Shown here in pieces: positions 8,524-17,485 of a stretch of 60,357 bases of DNA. Made by a program: the position numbers and the translations under genes. Numbering within the stretch: position 1 is the stretch's first letter; each line of letters starts with the position of its first letter. The DNA comes from an uncultured Clostridia bacterium. GTDB lineage: Bacteria > Bacillota > Clostridia > Oscillospirales > Acutalibacteraceae. The stretch covers positions 1 to 60,357 of the forward strand of contig CAMHEZ010000013.1 in NCBI GenBank assembly GCA_946184295.1, in the 5' to 3' direction. The notes under the pieces were generated by a model. It was not told the DNA's origin. It saw only the letters and a list, made by a program, of their open reading frames with translations, and searched no databases.

Positions 8524-9222
8524 GTGAATCACACGTTTTTTTCACTCGGCGCCCGTCTGGAAACCTGTGCGTCGTTTGTGCGTGAGGGAAAAGTGCCAGC
8601 GGATATCGGCACCGATCACGCCTATCTGCCAATTTGGTTGGTGTATCACGGCAAAGTGCCGCGGGCCTATGCCTCAGACATCAACGAAGAACCTATACAA
8701 TCCGCCGTTGCCAACATCCAAAAGTATTATTTATCTGACAAGATTATCACCTTTACATGCAACGGACTGGCGAAAATTCCGCCTTCTGAGGTGGACGATA
8801 TCGTCATGGCAGGAATGGGCGGTGATAATATCGCCGATATTCTTGCTGCGGCCGATTGGTTAACCAATCCGAAATACCGTCTGATTTTGCAGCCGATGTC
8901 CCATGTGGAGCGGCTCCGGGAATATTTATACCGGCATAGATTTGACATTGTCACGGAGATGCCGGTCTGTGAATCCAATCGGATTTACACAGTGATTTGT
9001 GCCGCATACAGTCCTATTCCGCCGGCCTTTACGGAATTTGACTTTTATGCGGGTAAGTTGGGCAACGAGAATCCTCTTTCACGAAAGCTGATTGAAAAGC
9101 AGGCGGGCATTTTAAAAGCGGCCGCCGACGGTATGAAAGCACAGGGCAATGCCGAGCGTGAGCAACATCTGCGAGCGCTTTCGGAACAATTATATCAATA
9201 CGCGGGAAGGGAGAACATCTGA
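8524..9222 (+). CDS. trmK: tRNA (adenine(22)-N(1))-methyltransferase
   Basis: About 232 residues of a class I SAM-dependent methyltransferase. The motif ADIGTDHAYLP near residues 25-35 and VMAGMGGDNI near 95-104 match TrmK (YqfN), which makes m1A at position 22 of some tRNAs. GTG at 8524 is chosen because it is 8 nt after AGGAG; the in-frame TTG at 8521 is an alternative and the ATG at 8517 is out of frame. The next gene, nif3, starts 1 base after its stop, the same pairing seen in many Firmicutes (yqfN-yqfO), which supports the call. Confidence 0.9.
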   Translation: MNHTFFSLGARLETCASFVREGKVPADIGTDHAYLPIWLVYHGKVPRAYASDINEEPIQSAVANIQKYYLSDKIITFTCNGLAKIPPSEVDDIVMAGMGGDNIADILAAADWLTNPKYRLILQPMSHVERLREYLYRHRFDIVTEMPVCESNRIYTVICAAYSPIPPAFTEFDFYAGKLGNENPLSRKLIEKQAGILKAAADGMKAQGNAEREQHLRALSEQLYQYAGRENI

Positions 9223-9223
9223 C

Positions 9224-10027
9224 ATGACATCAGTGAACGAAATTTATCATTACCTTGATGAAACATATCCGTATTGTTTGCAGGAGAGCTATGACAACAG
9301 CGGTATCATGGTAGACTGCGGCAAGGACATTGAAAAGGTGGTGGTGTCGCTGGATATCACCAATGCTGTGGTGGATTACGCCGCGTCAATCGGAGCGGAT
9401 TTGATTCTGTCGCACCACCCGGTTATCTTTCACCCCATCAAGCGTATTGACAGCGATTCGCCTGTATTTCATCTGATCGCAAGCGGTATTTCCGCCATAT
9501 CGGCTCATACCAATTTTGATATTGCCGACGGCGGCGTGAACGACGCACTGGCAAGTAAATTAAGTTTACAGAATATTATGCCTGTTTTTAAGGTTTCGGA
9601 ATGTCATGTCAAAGGCAGTTTGCGCGAAAATTACATAGGGCGTGCCGGTGAGTTGGCCGAAGAGCTGTCTCCCTATGATTTTGCCCGCTATGTCGGAGAG
9701 AGGCTGCTCGGTCGGCATGCGGTGGAGTATGTGAATGGCGGTCGTCCTGTGAAAAAAGTGGCAGTCGGCGGCGGCGCCTGCGGGGAATTTATCTTTGAGT
9801 GTACGCGATATGGCATTGACGCCTTTGTGACAGGCGAGGCCAAGCACCATGAGATGATTTATGCCGCAGAACACGGGATTACTTTGATTGCCGCGGGACA
9901 TTATGCCACGGAAACGGTGGCACTGGACAACCTGGCGGCAACGCTGCGTGATGGATTTCCGGATCTGTCTGTAGAGGTCACACGAATGGATGCTCCACTG
10001 AAATACACCGATTGGATGATCGACTGA
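9224..10027 (+). CDS. Nif3-like dinuclear metal centre protein
   Basis: A 267-residue member of the Nif3/DUF34 (GTP cyclohydrolase I type 2-like) family. Metal-binding segments are visible: SHHPVIFHP, AHTNFDIADGGVND and GEAKHHEMIYAAEHG with a later AAGHYATE. Family members bind two metal ions in a toroidal hexamer; the substrate is not settled. It is shorter than the B. subtilis homologue, which carries an inserted PII-like domain, so only the core seems present. The ATG at 9224 follows GGGAGA and the stop of trmK by one base, indicating co-translation in a trmK-nif3-rqcH operon. Confidence 0.9.
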   Translation: MTSVNEIYHYLDETYPYCLQESYDNSGIMVDCGKDIEKVVVSLDITNAVVDYAASIGADLILSHHPVIFHPIKRIDSDSPVFHLIASGISAISAHTNFDIADGGVNDALASKLSLQNIMPVFKVSECHVKGSLRENYIGRAGELAEELSPYDFARYVGERLLGRHAVEYVNGGRPVKKVAVGGGACGEFIFECTRYGIDAFVTGEAKHHEMIYAAEHGITLIAAGHYATETVALDNLAATLRDGFPDLSVEVTRMDAPLKYTDWMID

Positions 10028-10055
10028 TAGAAACCAAAAAAGGAGATGAGGATTC

Positions 10056-11825
10056 ATGGCGCTTGACGGTGCGATGCTCCATTTGATAAAGAAAGAAATA
10101 ACGGAGGGGATTCTTGGTGCAAAGGTAGACAAAATCTTCCAACCCACCAAGGAAACGCTGATTTTCGCTATGCGCGGCAAGAATCAGAATCGCAAGCTGT
10201 TGATGTCTGCCTCTGCCAATTCGGCGCGCATTCACTTCACAGAATTTCCTGTAGAAAATCCCGCCCAGCCTCCCATGCTCTGTATGCTGCTGCGCAAGCG
10301 GCTTTGCGGCGCACGGCTTTCGGCCGTGGAGCAGGCGGGATTGGAACGTGTGCTGCTGCTGAAATTCGACGCGCACAATGAATTGGGCGACGAAATCGAG
10401 CTGACGGTTGCGGTGGAAATCATGGGACGGCATTCCAATATTATTTTGATTGACGAACGTGGACTGGTGATCGACGCGGTGAAGCGCATTGACAGCGACC
10501 TCAGCTCCATGCGGCTGATTCTGCCGGGGATTAAGTACGAACTGCCACCTGCGCAGGAGAAACAAAATCTGCTGGAACATGATGCGGAGACGATGGCCGC
10601 ATTTGTAAAACAATGTAAAGGGTATAAACTTGACAAGGCTCTGATGAGCGTCATTCAGGGCATTTCTCCCATCGTGGCGCGGGAAATCGCCTATCGGACG
10701 ACAGGCTTTACAGACGCGCCTGTGGACGAAATAGTCCCAGAAAAATGGGAAAAGCTCACCTATCAGATACATCATCTGCAAAAGATTCTGGGTGCAACAG
10801 GAGCCCCCACAATGGCATTGATAGGCGACAAGCCGATAGACTTTACATTTATAGCGTTGCTTCAATACGGCGTATCCGCCATTTCCCGCGCCTATCCGGA
10901 TTTTTCTTCCATGCTGGACCAATATTATGTGAAGCGCGATCTGAACGACCGTATGAAGGCCAAGTCACAGGATTTGTTAAAGCTGCTGGCCAATGTCTCG
11001 GCGCGTATTGCCAAGAAGCTGGCCATACAGCAGGAGGAATTGAAGCAATGTGCCGACCGTGAGCAGTATCGCATTAATGGCGACCTCATCAACGCCAATC
11101 TCCATCTGCTGGAAAAAGGGGATATCCTCGCCGAAGTGGTAAATTATTTTTCTGAGGATTGTTCCATGATTAAAATTAAACTGGACCCGACGCTGTCTCC
11201 CGCGCAGAACGCGCAAAAGTATTACAAGGAGTACCGCAAGGCACAAGGGGCAGAGCAGCATTTGACAGAACTGATCGAACAGGGGCAGGCGGAACTGACC
11301 TATATCGACTCCGTACTGGACGCGCTGTCCCGCGCCGAAACCGAGCGGGAGCTGGCTGAAATCCGGCAGGAACTGACCGAACAGGGCTTTTTGAAATCGC
11401 ATGTCCAAAAGGGACGCCCGGGCAAACAGCCGCCGAAACTACCGCCGTTGAAATTTATTTCGGACGACGGCTTCACCATCCTCATTGGACGCAACAACCA
11501 GCAAAATGATAAACTCACGCTGCGGGACAGCCGCAATTACGATATCTGGCTTCACACGCTGCATTCTCCCGGCTCACACACAGTGATTGTCTGTGAGGAC
11601 CGTCAGCCGCCTAACCGCACGATCGAACAGGCGGCACAGCTCGCGGCCTACCATAGCAGTGCCCGCCAGTCGGGATTGGTGCCGGTGGACTATACCTTTG
11701 TCAAGTACGTAAGCAAGCCACGCGGCGCCAAACCGGGTATGGTGATTTACACGCATCAAAGTACGCTGTATGTGCATCCCGACGAAGCCTTGGTGAAGAG
11801 ATTGGCAGAGAATGTCGGAAAATAG
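10056..11825 (+). CDS. rqcH: Rqc2/RqcH homologue (NFACT protein), ribosome-associated quality control
   Basis: The 589-residue protein has an N-terminal NFACT-N domain (starting ALDGAMLHLIKKEI), a central helical coiled-coil region (about 280-430) and a C-terminal NFACT-R domain (IGRNNQQNDKLTL...DIWLHTLHSPGSH, about 465-515). Known homologues bind stalled 50S subunits and direct addition of alanine tails to nascent chains; older annotation calls them fibronectin-binding proteins. It follows nif3 by 28 bp behind AAGGAGATGAG, so it is probably the last gene of that operon, ending at the terminator near 11.9 kb. tRNA-Ala, the substrate for Ala tailing, is encoded elsewhere in this window but with a GGC anticodon. 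Confidence 0.9.
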   Translation: MALDGAMLHLIKKEITEGILGAKVDKIFQPTKETLIFAMRGKNQNRKLLMSASANSARIHFTEFPVENPAQPPMLCMLLRKRLCGARLSAVEQAGLERVLLLKFDAHNELGDEIELTVAVEIMGRHSNIILIDERGLVIDAVKRIDSDLSSMRLILPGIKYELPPAQEKQNLLEHDAETMAAFVKQCKGYKLDKALMSVIQGISPIVAREIAYRTTGFTDAPVDEIVPEKWEKLTYQIHHLQKILGATGAPTMALIGDKPIDFTFIALLQYGVSAISRAYPDFSSMLDQYYVKRDLNDRMKAKSQDLLKLLANVSARIAKKLAIQQEELKQCADREQYRINGDLINANLHLLEKGDILAEVVNYFSEDCSMIKIKLDPTLSPAQNAQKYYKEYRKAQGAEQHLTELIEQGQAELTYIDSVLDALSRAETERELAEIRQELTEQGFLKSHVQKGRPGKQPPKLPPLKFISDDGFTILIGRNNQQNDKLTLRDSRNYDIWLHTLHSPGSHTVIVCEDRQPPNRTIEQAAQLAAYHSSARQSGLVPVDYTFVKYVSKPRGAKPGMVIYTHQSTLYVHPDEALVKRLAENVGK

Positions 11826-11862
11826 GTTGCAAAGTGGATTAGATTTACACAATAAAATGAGC

Positions 11863-11911
11863 AAAAAAGCACGGTTTGATTCTTTGCGACAGAGTCAAAC
11901 CGTGCTTTTTC
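11863..11911. terminator. Bidirectional terminator between rqcH and the pseudouridine synthase gene
   Basis: AAAAAGCACGGTTTGA and TCAAACCGTGCTTTTT form a long perfect stem with A and T runs on either side, between two converging genes. Confidence 0.95.
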
Positions 11912-11928
11912 GATTTTGTGATAAGTGG

Positions 11929-12894
11929 TCACTGAATCTTTCCCGCATAGAAATCCTTGACAAAAGGAATATCTTCCAATTCAAATCGCTTGCCACTCAG
12001 ATAGTTCAGCTCTTCCGCGTCGGTAGTAAACGCGAAGGTCAATTGATACGAGCAGAGTACCTGTTTGGAGTAACCGCTGCCGCGGTTGATTTTGTTGGTA
12101 CCGTACTTGCCGTCACCCAGCAGGGGATGGCCGATGGATGCCATGTGGGCGCGAATCTGATGGGTTCTGCCGGTGAGCAGGTCCACTTCCACCAAGCTGA
12201 ACTGTCCCACCGTGTCGAGTACCTTGTAATGGGTACGAATCGTTTTGCCTGTGGCGGAGCGTTTTGTTTCGATATACACACGATTCTGACTCTCATTTTT
12301 TTCAAGATAGCCTTCCAGCGTAGCTTCTGGCGGATTAGGGCGGCCACAGACAATGCAGAGATATTTCTTGTGAATTTCGCGGGATTTCATTTTGGCGTTG
12401 AGAATGCGCAGCGCGGCCGCGTTTTTGGCCGAGATTACCATACCGCTTGTGTTGCGGTCGATGCGGTTGACCAGCGCTGGGGCAAAGGAGTGCTCGTCGT
12501 CGGGGTTGTACTCCCCCTTGTTATATAGATATTTCTGAATGCGAAAGATGAGTGTGTCAGACTCGTATTGCTCATCCTGATGGACAATCAAGCCTTGCGG
12601 TTTGTTGACAATCAGGACATTTTCGTCCTCATAAACGACATCTATCCGGTCGGAAGCCTGCGTGAAATCGTATTTATGCGGTGGCTGGACGAAAAATTCG
12701 TCCTTGAGCCATATGTCAACTAAATCACCTTCACACAGTTTTTGGTCAGGTGTACAGCGTTTTCGGTTGACTTTGATGTTTTTGGTACGGATACTTTTAT
12801 ACATCAGGGACGCGGGAATCGCCGGAAAGCTTTTTTCAATGAATTTACTGAGCCGCTGCCCCGCGTCGTTTTTCTGAATCACCACTTGTTTCAA
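11929..12894 (-). CDS. RluA-family pseudouridine synthase
   Basis: A 321-residue protein with an N-terminal S4-like RNA-binding domain (about 1-75) and a pseudouridine synthase domain. The catalytic motif reads NRIDRNTSGM (around residue 141), with Asn in place of the usual first His (HRLDxxTSG) but the catalytic Asp kept; LTGRTHQIRAHM and GHPLLGDGKYG follow. It modifies uridines in rRNA (RluC/RluD type) or tRNA; the target cannot be told from sequence. It is a single gene, converging on rqcH and starting next to the spoIIIA promoter region. A minus-strand -10 TATAAT at 12934-12939 with a preceding TGG may drive it. Confidence 0.9.
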   Translation of the reverse strand: MKQVVIQKNDAGQRLSKFIEKSFPAIPASLMYKSIRTKNIKVNRKRCTPDQKLCEGDLVDIWLKDEFFVQPPHKYDFTQASDRIDVVYEDENVLIVNKPQGLIVHQDEQYESDTLIFRIQKYLYNKGEYNPDDEHSFAPALVNRIDRNTSGMVISAKNAAALRILNAKMKSREIHKKYLCIVCGRPNPPEATLEGYLEKNESQNRVYIETKRSATGKTIRTHYKVLDTVGQFSLVEVDLLTGRTHQIRAHMASIGHPLLGDGKYGTNKINRGSGYSKQVLCSYQLTFAFTTDAEELNYLSGKRFELEDIPFVKDFYAGKIQ

Positions 12895-13061
12895 GTCAAT
12901 AACCCCGTTTGCAATAAAATGAACGTTGAAAGTGATTATACCATATTATTATGAATAAAGTGTGACGCTTCAAAAATCAGTTAATCACATCAAATCAGTA
13001 AATATAGTATCAATACAAGATTGTTTCATGTGGAACAGTCTTTTTTTCTTTTACAGGCTTG

Positions 13062-13089
13062 TCATATTCCGGAAGGAACCGCATATATA
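13062..13089 (+). promoter_or_regulatory. Sigma-E-like promoter of the spoIIIA operon
   Basis: TCATATT (13062-13068) matches the sigma-E -35 consensus KMATATT, followed by a 13-bp spacer and CATATATA (13082-13089), close to the -10 consensus CATACAnT. The start codon of spoIIIAA is 24 bp further. The B. subtilis spoIIIA operon is known to be sigma-E dependent. Confidence 0.7.
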
Positions 13090-13112
13090 TTGGACAAAGG
13101 AGGACGTGCATC

Positions 13113-14036
13113 ATGTCAAATGGAATACAACCATCACGCCATCGACTGACAGAATTTGCCGGATACCTGCCGCTCTTTGCCGCTGACGAATTGTCACACC
13201 TGCCCGAACGATTGGTTTGCAGTACTAACGAAATTCGGCTGCGGGTGAATCAGCCAATAGTCATTATGTTCGGACAAGAGTACCGAATCATATGCGAGCA
13301 TATGCCGCTGACCACGAAGGATATCCGGGATACGTTTGAAAAAATATGTAACTACTCTGTTTACAGCCATCAAAACGAGCTGGCAAACGGCTTTGTGACG
13401 CTGCCGGGGGGACATCGGGTAGGTATTTGTGGTACGGCGGCGCTGGACAGCAGCGGACATCGTACCTTGCGCGACATTTCGTCCCTCAATATCCGCATTG
13501 CGAACGAGTACATCGGCTGTGCCAAAGAGATCATGAACCGTATCTTTTCCGAGACCGTTGCAGGCTTGCTGCTGGTCGGACCGCCGTGCAGCGGTAAAAC
13601 CACTTTGCTGCGGGATATTGCGTTATCACTTTCATCGCCCCCATTTCTCAAGAAAGTGGTCATTGTGGATGAACGGGGCGAGATGGCTGCCATGTACCGC
13701 GGTGAAGCGCAAAATACGCTGGGATTGTTTTGCGATGTACTGAATGGGTATCCGAAGGGGGAGGGAATCATGAATGCTGTAAGAACACTGGCACCCGATG
13801 TGATTATCTGTGATGAAATCGGCAGTGAGTGCGAAGTGGAGGCCATCATCCAGGGTTTAAACGCCGGCGTTGCCGTGATTGCCAGTATTCACGCTCGTAA
13901 TGTAAAAGAGCTTTACACGCGTGAACAGTGCCGCAAAATGCTGGAAACAGACGCGTTTGCTCATATTGTAACGCTCAAAGACTGCACACGGGGCATCATA
14001 AACGAAATCACGGAGGTAAACCGTCATGACCCTTAA
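13113..14036 (+). CDS. spoIIIAA: Stage III sporulation protein AA, ATPase
   Basis: A 307-residue secretion-type ATPase needed in the mother cell for the SpoIIIA-SpoIIQ channel that supports forespore gene expression after engulfment. The Walker A motif is GPPCSGKTT (about residue 156); VIVDERGE and VIICDEIGS are the Walker B-type regions. The ATG at 13113 follows AAAGGAGG; a longer in-frame reading would run back through the promoter. It overlaps spoIIIAB by 11 bases. The gene order AA to AH is complete, which makes the identification certain. Confidence 0.97.
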   Translation: MSNGIQPSRHRLTEFAGYLPLFAADELSHLPERLVCSTNEIRLRVNQPIVIMFGQEYRIICEHMPLTTKDIRDTFEKICNYSVYSHQNELANGFVTLPGGHRVGICGTAALDSSGHRTLRDISSLNIRIANEYIGCAKEIMNRIFSETVAGLLLVGPPCSGKTTLLRDIALSLSSPPFLKKVVIVDERGEMAAMYRGEAQNTLGLFCDVLNGYPKGEGIMNAVRTLAPDVIICDEIGSECEVEAIIQGLNAGVAVIASIHARNVKELYTREQCRKMLETDAFAHIVTLKDCTRGIINEITEVNRHDP

Positions 14037-14532
14037 AATCTTCTCGACTGTCACCGTCATGCTCTGCGGATTCCTGATTGGATTGGAAGGAAAAAACCGT
14101 CTCAACCGACGCCTGCATAGTCTCGAAATGTTTCGTTCTCTTTTTCATGAAATGAAAATGATGATTGCTCACAGCGGACTTGCCCTGGATGATATCGCCT
14201 ACGAACTGGCTGACAGACATGAAAACAATCCATTTTTACAATTATTGATTCAAACACTTTATCAAACATCCTTTCACAGCGGTTGGAAGCAGTGCATAGA
14301 AGCTCAATATCGTATGCTTTGTCTGAATGCAGAGGACAAGAAATGCCTCATCGACTGCGCCGCCCGACTTGGCCAGTCGAATGTGGAAGGAGAACTTCAT
14401 ACATTGTCACTCATAGACGACCAGCTGTCTTCAATGGTAGAAGAAGCCCGGCAAAAGGCCGGTTCCGACGGAAAAATTGTTACGATAGTCGGCAGTTCCT
14501 GTGGTATCATTCTGGCATTGCTGCTCATATAA
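14026..14532 (+). CDS. spoIIIAB: Stage III sporulation protein AB
   Basis: The 168-residue protein has an N-terminal hydrophobic helix (FSTVTVMLCGFLIGLEGK), a helical domain with the family pattern FRSLFHEMKMMI and a C-terminal hydrophobic helix (IVTIVGSSCGIILALLLI). SpoIIIAB resembles GspF-like inner-membrane platform proteins of secretion systems. Its start lies inside the end of spoIIIAA (11-base overlap) with GGAGG 10 bases before it, which fits translational coupling. Confidence 0.95.
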   Translation: MTLKIFSTVTVMLCGFLIGLEGKNRLNRRLHSLEMFRSLFHEMKMMIAHSGLALDDIAYELADRHENNPFLQLLIQTLYQTSFHSGWKQCIEAQYRMLCLNAEDKKCLIDCAARLGQSNVEGELHTLSLIDDQLSSMVEEARQKAGSDGKIVTIVGSSCGIILALLLI

Positions 14533-14568
14533 TGGTACAAATCCAACGGAAAGGACAAGGTTCAAATC

Positions 14569-14763
14569 ATGGAAGTTGATCTTATCTTTAAAATTGCCGC
14601 TATTGGCATTATCGTGGCAGTTCTCAACCAGGTGCTGATTCGGGCGGGTCGTGAGGAGCAAGCCATGATGACCACACTCGCGGGAATCATTGTGGTACTC
14701 ATGATGATTATTTCCCAAATCAACCTGCTTTTTGAAACGGTCAAATCCACGTTTGGACTGTGA
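14569..14763 (+). CDS. spoIIIAC: Stage III sporulation protein AC
   Basis: A 64-residue, two-helix membrane protein (IFKIAAIGIIVAVLNQVL and MMTTLAGIIVVLMMII), the size and pattern of SpoIIIAC. It is found only in the spoIIIA operon of endospore formers. Start ATG at 14569 with AAAGGA upstream. Confidence 0.95.
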   Translation: MEVDLIFKIAAIGIIVAVLNQVLIRAGREEQAMMTTLAGIIVVLMMIISQINLLFETVKSTFGL

Positions 14764-14772
14764 GGCTGCCAA

Positions 14773-15171
14773 ATGAATATTTTCACCTTTGCGGGGACGG
14801 GCATTATCATGTGCGTGCTGATTATCACAGTCAAACAAAGTAAGCCGGAACTGGCGCTTCCGTTATGGATTGCCTGCGGTGTGATCCTGACACTGTATCT
14901 GCTCACCTCCTTTCTGCCATTACTAGTCCAGCTGCAAGCTTTGTGTGAGGCAAGCGGCATTCGTTCGGAATTTATCGCGATTGCAGTGAAGGCTGTGGGG
15001 ATATGTCTGGTAGCGCAGACCGCCGCAGACGTCTGCCGTGACGCGGGACAAACCGCATTGGCCAACAAGCTGGAATTAGGCGGCAAGGCGGCATTACTGC
15101 TTGTTTCGCTGCCGTTGTTTCAGGAAATGCTCTCGTTAGCCATTCAAATCATCGGAGAGGAAACGCCATGA
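14773..15171 (+). CDS. spoIIIAD: Stage III sporulation protein AD
   Basis: A 132-residue membrane protein with four hydrophobic segments. SpoIIIAC and SpoIIIAD are related, and the AD N-terminus looks like an extra AC-like unit. The 3' end overlaps the spoIIIAE start by 4 bases (ATGA), indicating coupled translation. It starts 10 bp after spoIIIAC with GAGG as ribosome binding site. Its role is as a membrane component of the feeding-tube channel. Confidence 0.95.
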   Translation: MNIFTFAGTGIIMCVLIITVKQSKPELALPLWIACGVILTLYLLTSFLPLLVQLQALCEASGIRSEFIAIAVKAVGICLVAQTAADVCRDAGQTALANKLELGGKAALLLVSLPLFQEMLSLAIQIIGEETP

Positions 15172-16298
15172 CTAAAAAATGGATCGCATTCTTACTGTGT
15201 TTGCCGCTGTTTTTCCTCACCGTTTATGCTTCCCCCGAACATGAGGGCTTCGATTATCAGGCACAATGGGAAGCCAGCGGTGCCGATGAATTGATTGACA
15301 AACTGCCGCGTGAAACAGTCAAGGAACTGGAACAGGCCGGAATTGACGGCACAGGTTATGATACGCTCTTGCGGCTGAGTGCCGCCGACGTGGTCAACTC
15401 GCTGTTAGGCATAACACAGCGGGAAATCCTCTCGCCGCTGGCCTCGCTTGGCTTCTTGATGGCACTGCTGCTGGTGGCTTCCTTTTTCAAGGGAGGGGAA
15501 AACGCGTTAAATTCCCCGCTGGCGCCTACTGTGGGAACCGTCGTCGCGGCAGCAGTGAGCGTGACACTGGCCGCGCCGGTACTCTCCCTGATCGGTCAGA
15601 TCGCCGATTGTGTGCAATCCGCCTGCACCTTCACAGAAGCATTTGGGGCTGTTCTGATTGGCATTCTGATTGCCAACGGGCAAAGCCTTTCAGCCTCCGG
15701 TTACAGCGCGTTTATCTTTGGTGCAATAGAGGTCTGCACGGTCTGCGTTGGAGCATGGATTGTTCCATTATTGAAAATTTTCCTTGCTCTGTCCTGTGTT
15801 TCCACTATTTCAGAAGACATGAAACTGGATGCCATCACGGGTTTTTTTGAAAAAAACGCCAAATGGCTACTGAGCTTTTTGGCGGTCACGCTGTCCGCCG
15901 TGCTGAGTATCAGCGGCATCATTGCAGCCTCGGCGGACAATCTCGCCGCGCGCACGGCAAAATTCATGATTTCCGGCTCCGTGCCAGTGGTAGGAGGTGC
16001 GATGAGTGACGCCTATCTCACCGTCAAAAGCGGTATGCTGTTACTGCGCAATTCCGTGGGGGCCTTTGGTATCATTGCGGTGGCATACATCTATCTGCCG
16101 CTCATCATTCGCACCGTGCTTTGGAATATGGTCATGGAAATCGGGCTTTCTATCTGTGAAGCTTTGCAGCTTGACAGCATTAAGAAACTGATGAAGTCGC
16201 TTTCAGGCATGATTTCACTCATGCTGGGTGTACTGATCTTTTCGTTGTTCCTGCTGACATTGGGCGGTATCATCGTTGTCCTGCAAAAAACAGCCTGA
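15168..16298 (+). CDS. spoIIIAE: Stage III sporulation protein AE
   Basis: The 376-residue protein starts with a signal-like segment (WIAFLLCLPLFFLTVYA), has an extracytoplasmic N-terminal part with Asp/Glu (EHEGFDYQAQWEASGADEL) and then about six or seven membrane helices ending GGIIVVLQKTA. This layout is that of SpoIIIAE, a polytopic component of the SpoIIIA-SpoIIQ complex. Translation start overlaps the end of spoIIIAD by 4 bases. Confidence 0.95.
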   Translation: MTKKWIAFLLCLPLFFLTVYASPEHEGFDYQAQWEASGADELIDKLPRETVKELEQAGIDGTGYDTLLRLSAADVVNSLLGITQREILSPLASLGFLMALLLVASFFKGGENALNSPLAPTVGTVVAAAVSVTLAAPVLSLIGQIADCVQSACTFTEAFGAVLIGILIANGQSLSASGYSAFIFGAIEVCTVCVGAWIVPLLKIFLALSCVSTISEDMKLDAITGFFEKNAKWLLSFLAVTLSAVLSISGIIAASADNLAARTAKFMISGSVPVVGGAMSDAYLTVKSGMLLLRNSVGAFGIIAVAYIYLPLIIRTVLWNMVMEIGLSICEALQLDSIKKLMKSLSGMISLMLGVLIFSLFLLTLGGIIVVLQKTA

Positions 16299-16318
16299 CA
16301 AAAGGAGGGAGAATCCAT

Positions 16319-16804
16319 ATGCCTGACGGGATCCGGTCGTGGGCACTGACCGTGTGCGGCGCTTGTGTGCTTGGGGCTCTGCTTTCGTTGCTGTTTCCTG
16401 ACGGTTCGTATAAAAAGCAGCTCCGGTTGCTGTTGTCCCTGATATTGCTTTGTACCATTTTCCAGCCGCTCCGTTCCTTGAACAAATGGTCAGTCAATGG
16501 GGACAAATCTCAGTTTGACCCGTCACAATATGAAAATGTTGCGCTACAAAGTGAATTAGAGCGTCAAGCTAAAACAATTTACACGTCTTATCTGGAAGAA
16601 AATTTATGCCGCATATTGGACGACAGCGACATTTCTTATGAAAATATCACGGTTATGATGGATAATTCGGATGACGGCCGCATATCCATTGGACAGGTGG
16701 AGGTGATGGTCAAAAAAAAGGACGAAGCGCAGACCGCGCAAATCAAGCGGCTCCTACAGCCTTATATCGGTGAGGAACCCGTTGTGAAAATCCAGGAGCC
16801 GTAA
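16319..16804 (+). CDS. spoIIIAF: Stage III sporulation protein AF
   Basis: A 161-residue protein with two N-terminal membrane helices (WALTVCGACVLGALLSLLF and LRLLLSLILLCTIF) and a soluble C-terminal domain that in this family has a ring-building-motif-like fold. Start ATG 16319 follows GGAGGGAG. It is in the standard place between AE and AG; no oddities were seen. Confidence 0.95.
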   Translation: MPDGIRSWALTVCGACVLGALLSLLFPDGSYKKQLRLLLSLILLCTIFQPLRSLNKWSVNGDKSQFDPSQYENVALQSELERQAKTIYTSYLEENLCRILDDSDISYENITVMMDNSDDGRISIGQVEVMVKKKDEAQTAQIKRLLQPYIGEEPVVKIQEP

Positions 16805-16813
16805 GGAAAGGAA

Positions 16814-17440
16814 GTGAATGATTTGGAGTTTTTCAGCAAAGAAGATATCCTGTCGAAAGGCGGCTTTTCCCATCTCAAAAAACTGCTCTCACCCGAAAAT
16901 TCCCAAGCGCGCTTAAAGCTGATCGTGTTTGCCGGGCTGGCAGCCATTGCGCTGATCTTTCTCTCGGACGCCGGAAAAAATACAGCTCATACGTCGGCTA
17001 CAGCGGATACGCGGTACGCAAATGCCGCCGGATACGAGAATTATGAGGAATATACCCGCCGGCTCGAAATGCGCCTGACCGAACTGATCTCAGCGGTGGA
17101 CGGTGCGGGTGAAGCCAAGGTCATGATTACATTGGAATGCGGCACGGAATATGTCTATGCCAGTCAACAAAAGACAACATCCGCCATATCCGAAAACACC
17201 GACGCCGGAGGCCGGAGCGGCCGCGACGAAAAGCGGACAGGCGAGGAAAGCCTGATTCTGGTCAACGGCGACAGGGGAGAGGAACCGCTGATTTTAAAGG
17301 AGATCACGCCCACTGTGGCAGGCGTTGTGGTAGTATGCAGCGGAGCCGACGATGTCAATGTCCGGCAGCGGGTCACGGATATCGTGACAACCGCGCTCGG
17401 CACCAGCTCCAACCGTGTTTGTGTAACACGGCTGGGATAA
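16814..17440 (+). CDS. spoIIIAG: Stage III sporulation protein AG
   Basis: A 208-residue bitopic protein: a short cytoplasmic part, one membrane helix (LKLIVFAGLAAIALIFLS), then an extracytoplasmic ring-building domain that ends VVVCSGADDVNVRQRV...SSNRVCVTRLG. SpoIIIAG forms a large ring in the intermembrane space in B. subtilis. A Ser/Arg/Gly/Glu-rich loop (about residues 126-150) splits the ring domain, as in known SpoIIIAG. The start codon is GTG at 16814 after GGAAAGGAA. Confidence 0.95.
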   Translation: MNDLEFFSKEDILSKGGFSHLKKLLSPENSQARLKLIVFAGLAAIALIFLSDAGKNTAHTSATADTRYANAAGYENYEEYTRRLEMRLTELISAVDGAGEAKVMITLECGTEYVYASQQKTTSAISENTDAGGRSGRDEKRTGEESLILVNGDRGEEPLILKEITPTVAGVVVVCSGADDVNVRQRVTDIVTTALGTSSNRVCVTRLG

Positions 17441-17485
17441 TATCAAAAAAATCATACACTATACATCTATTTGGAGGAATATAGA

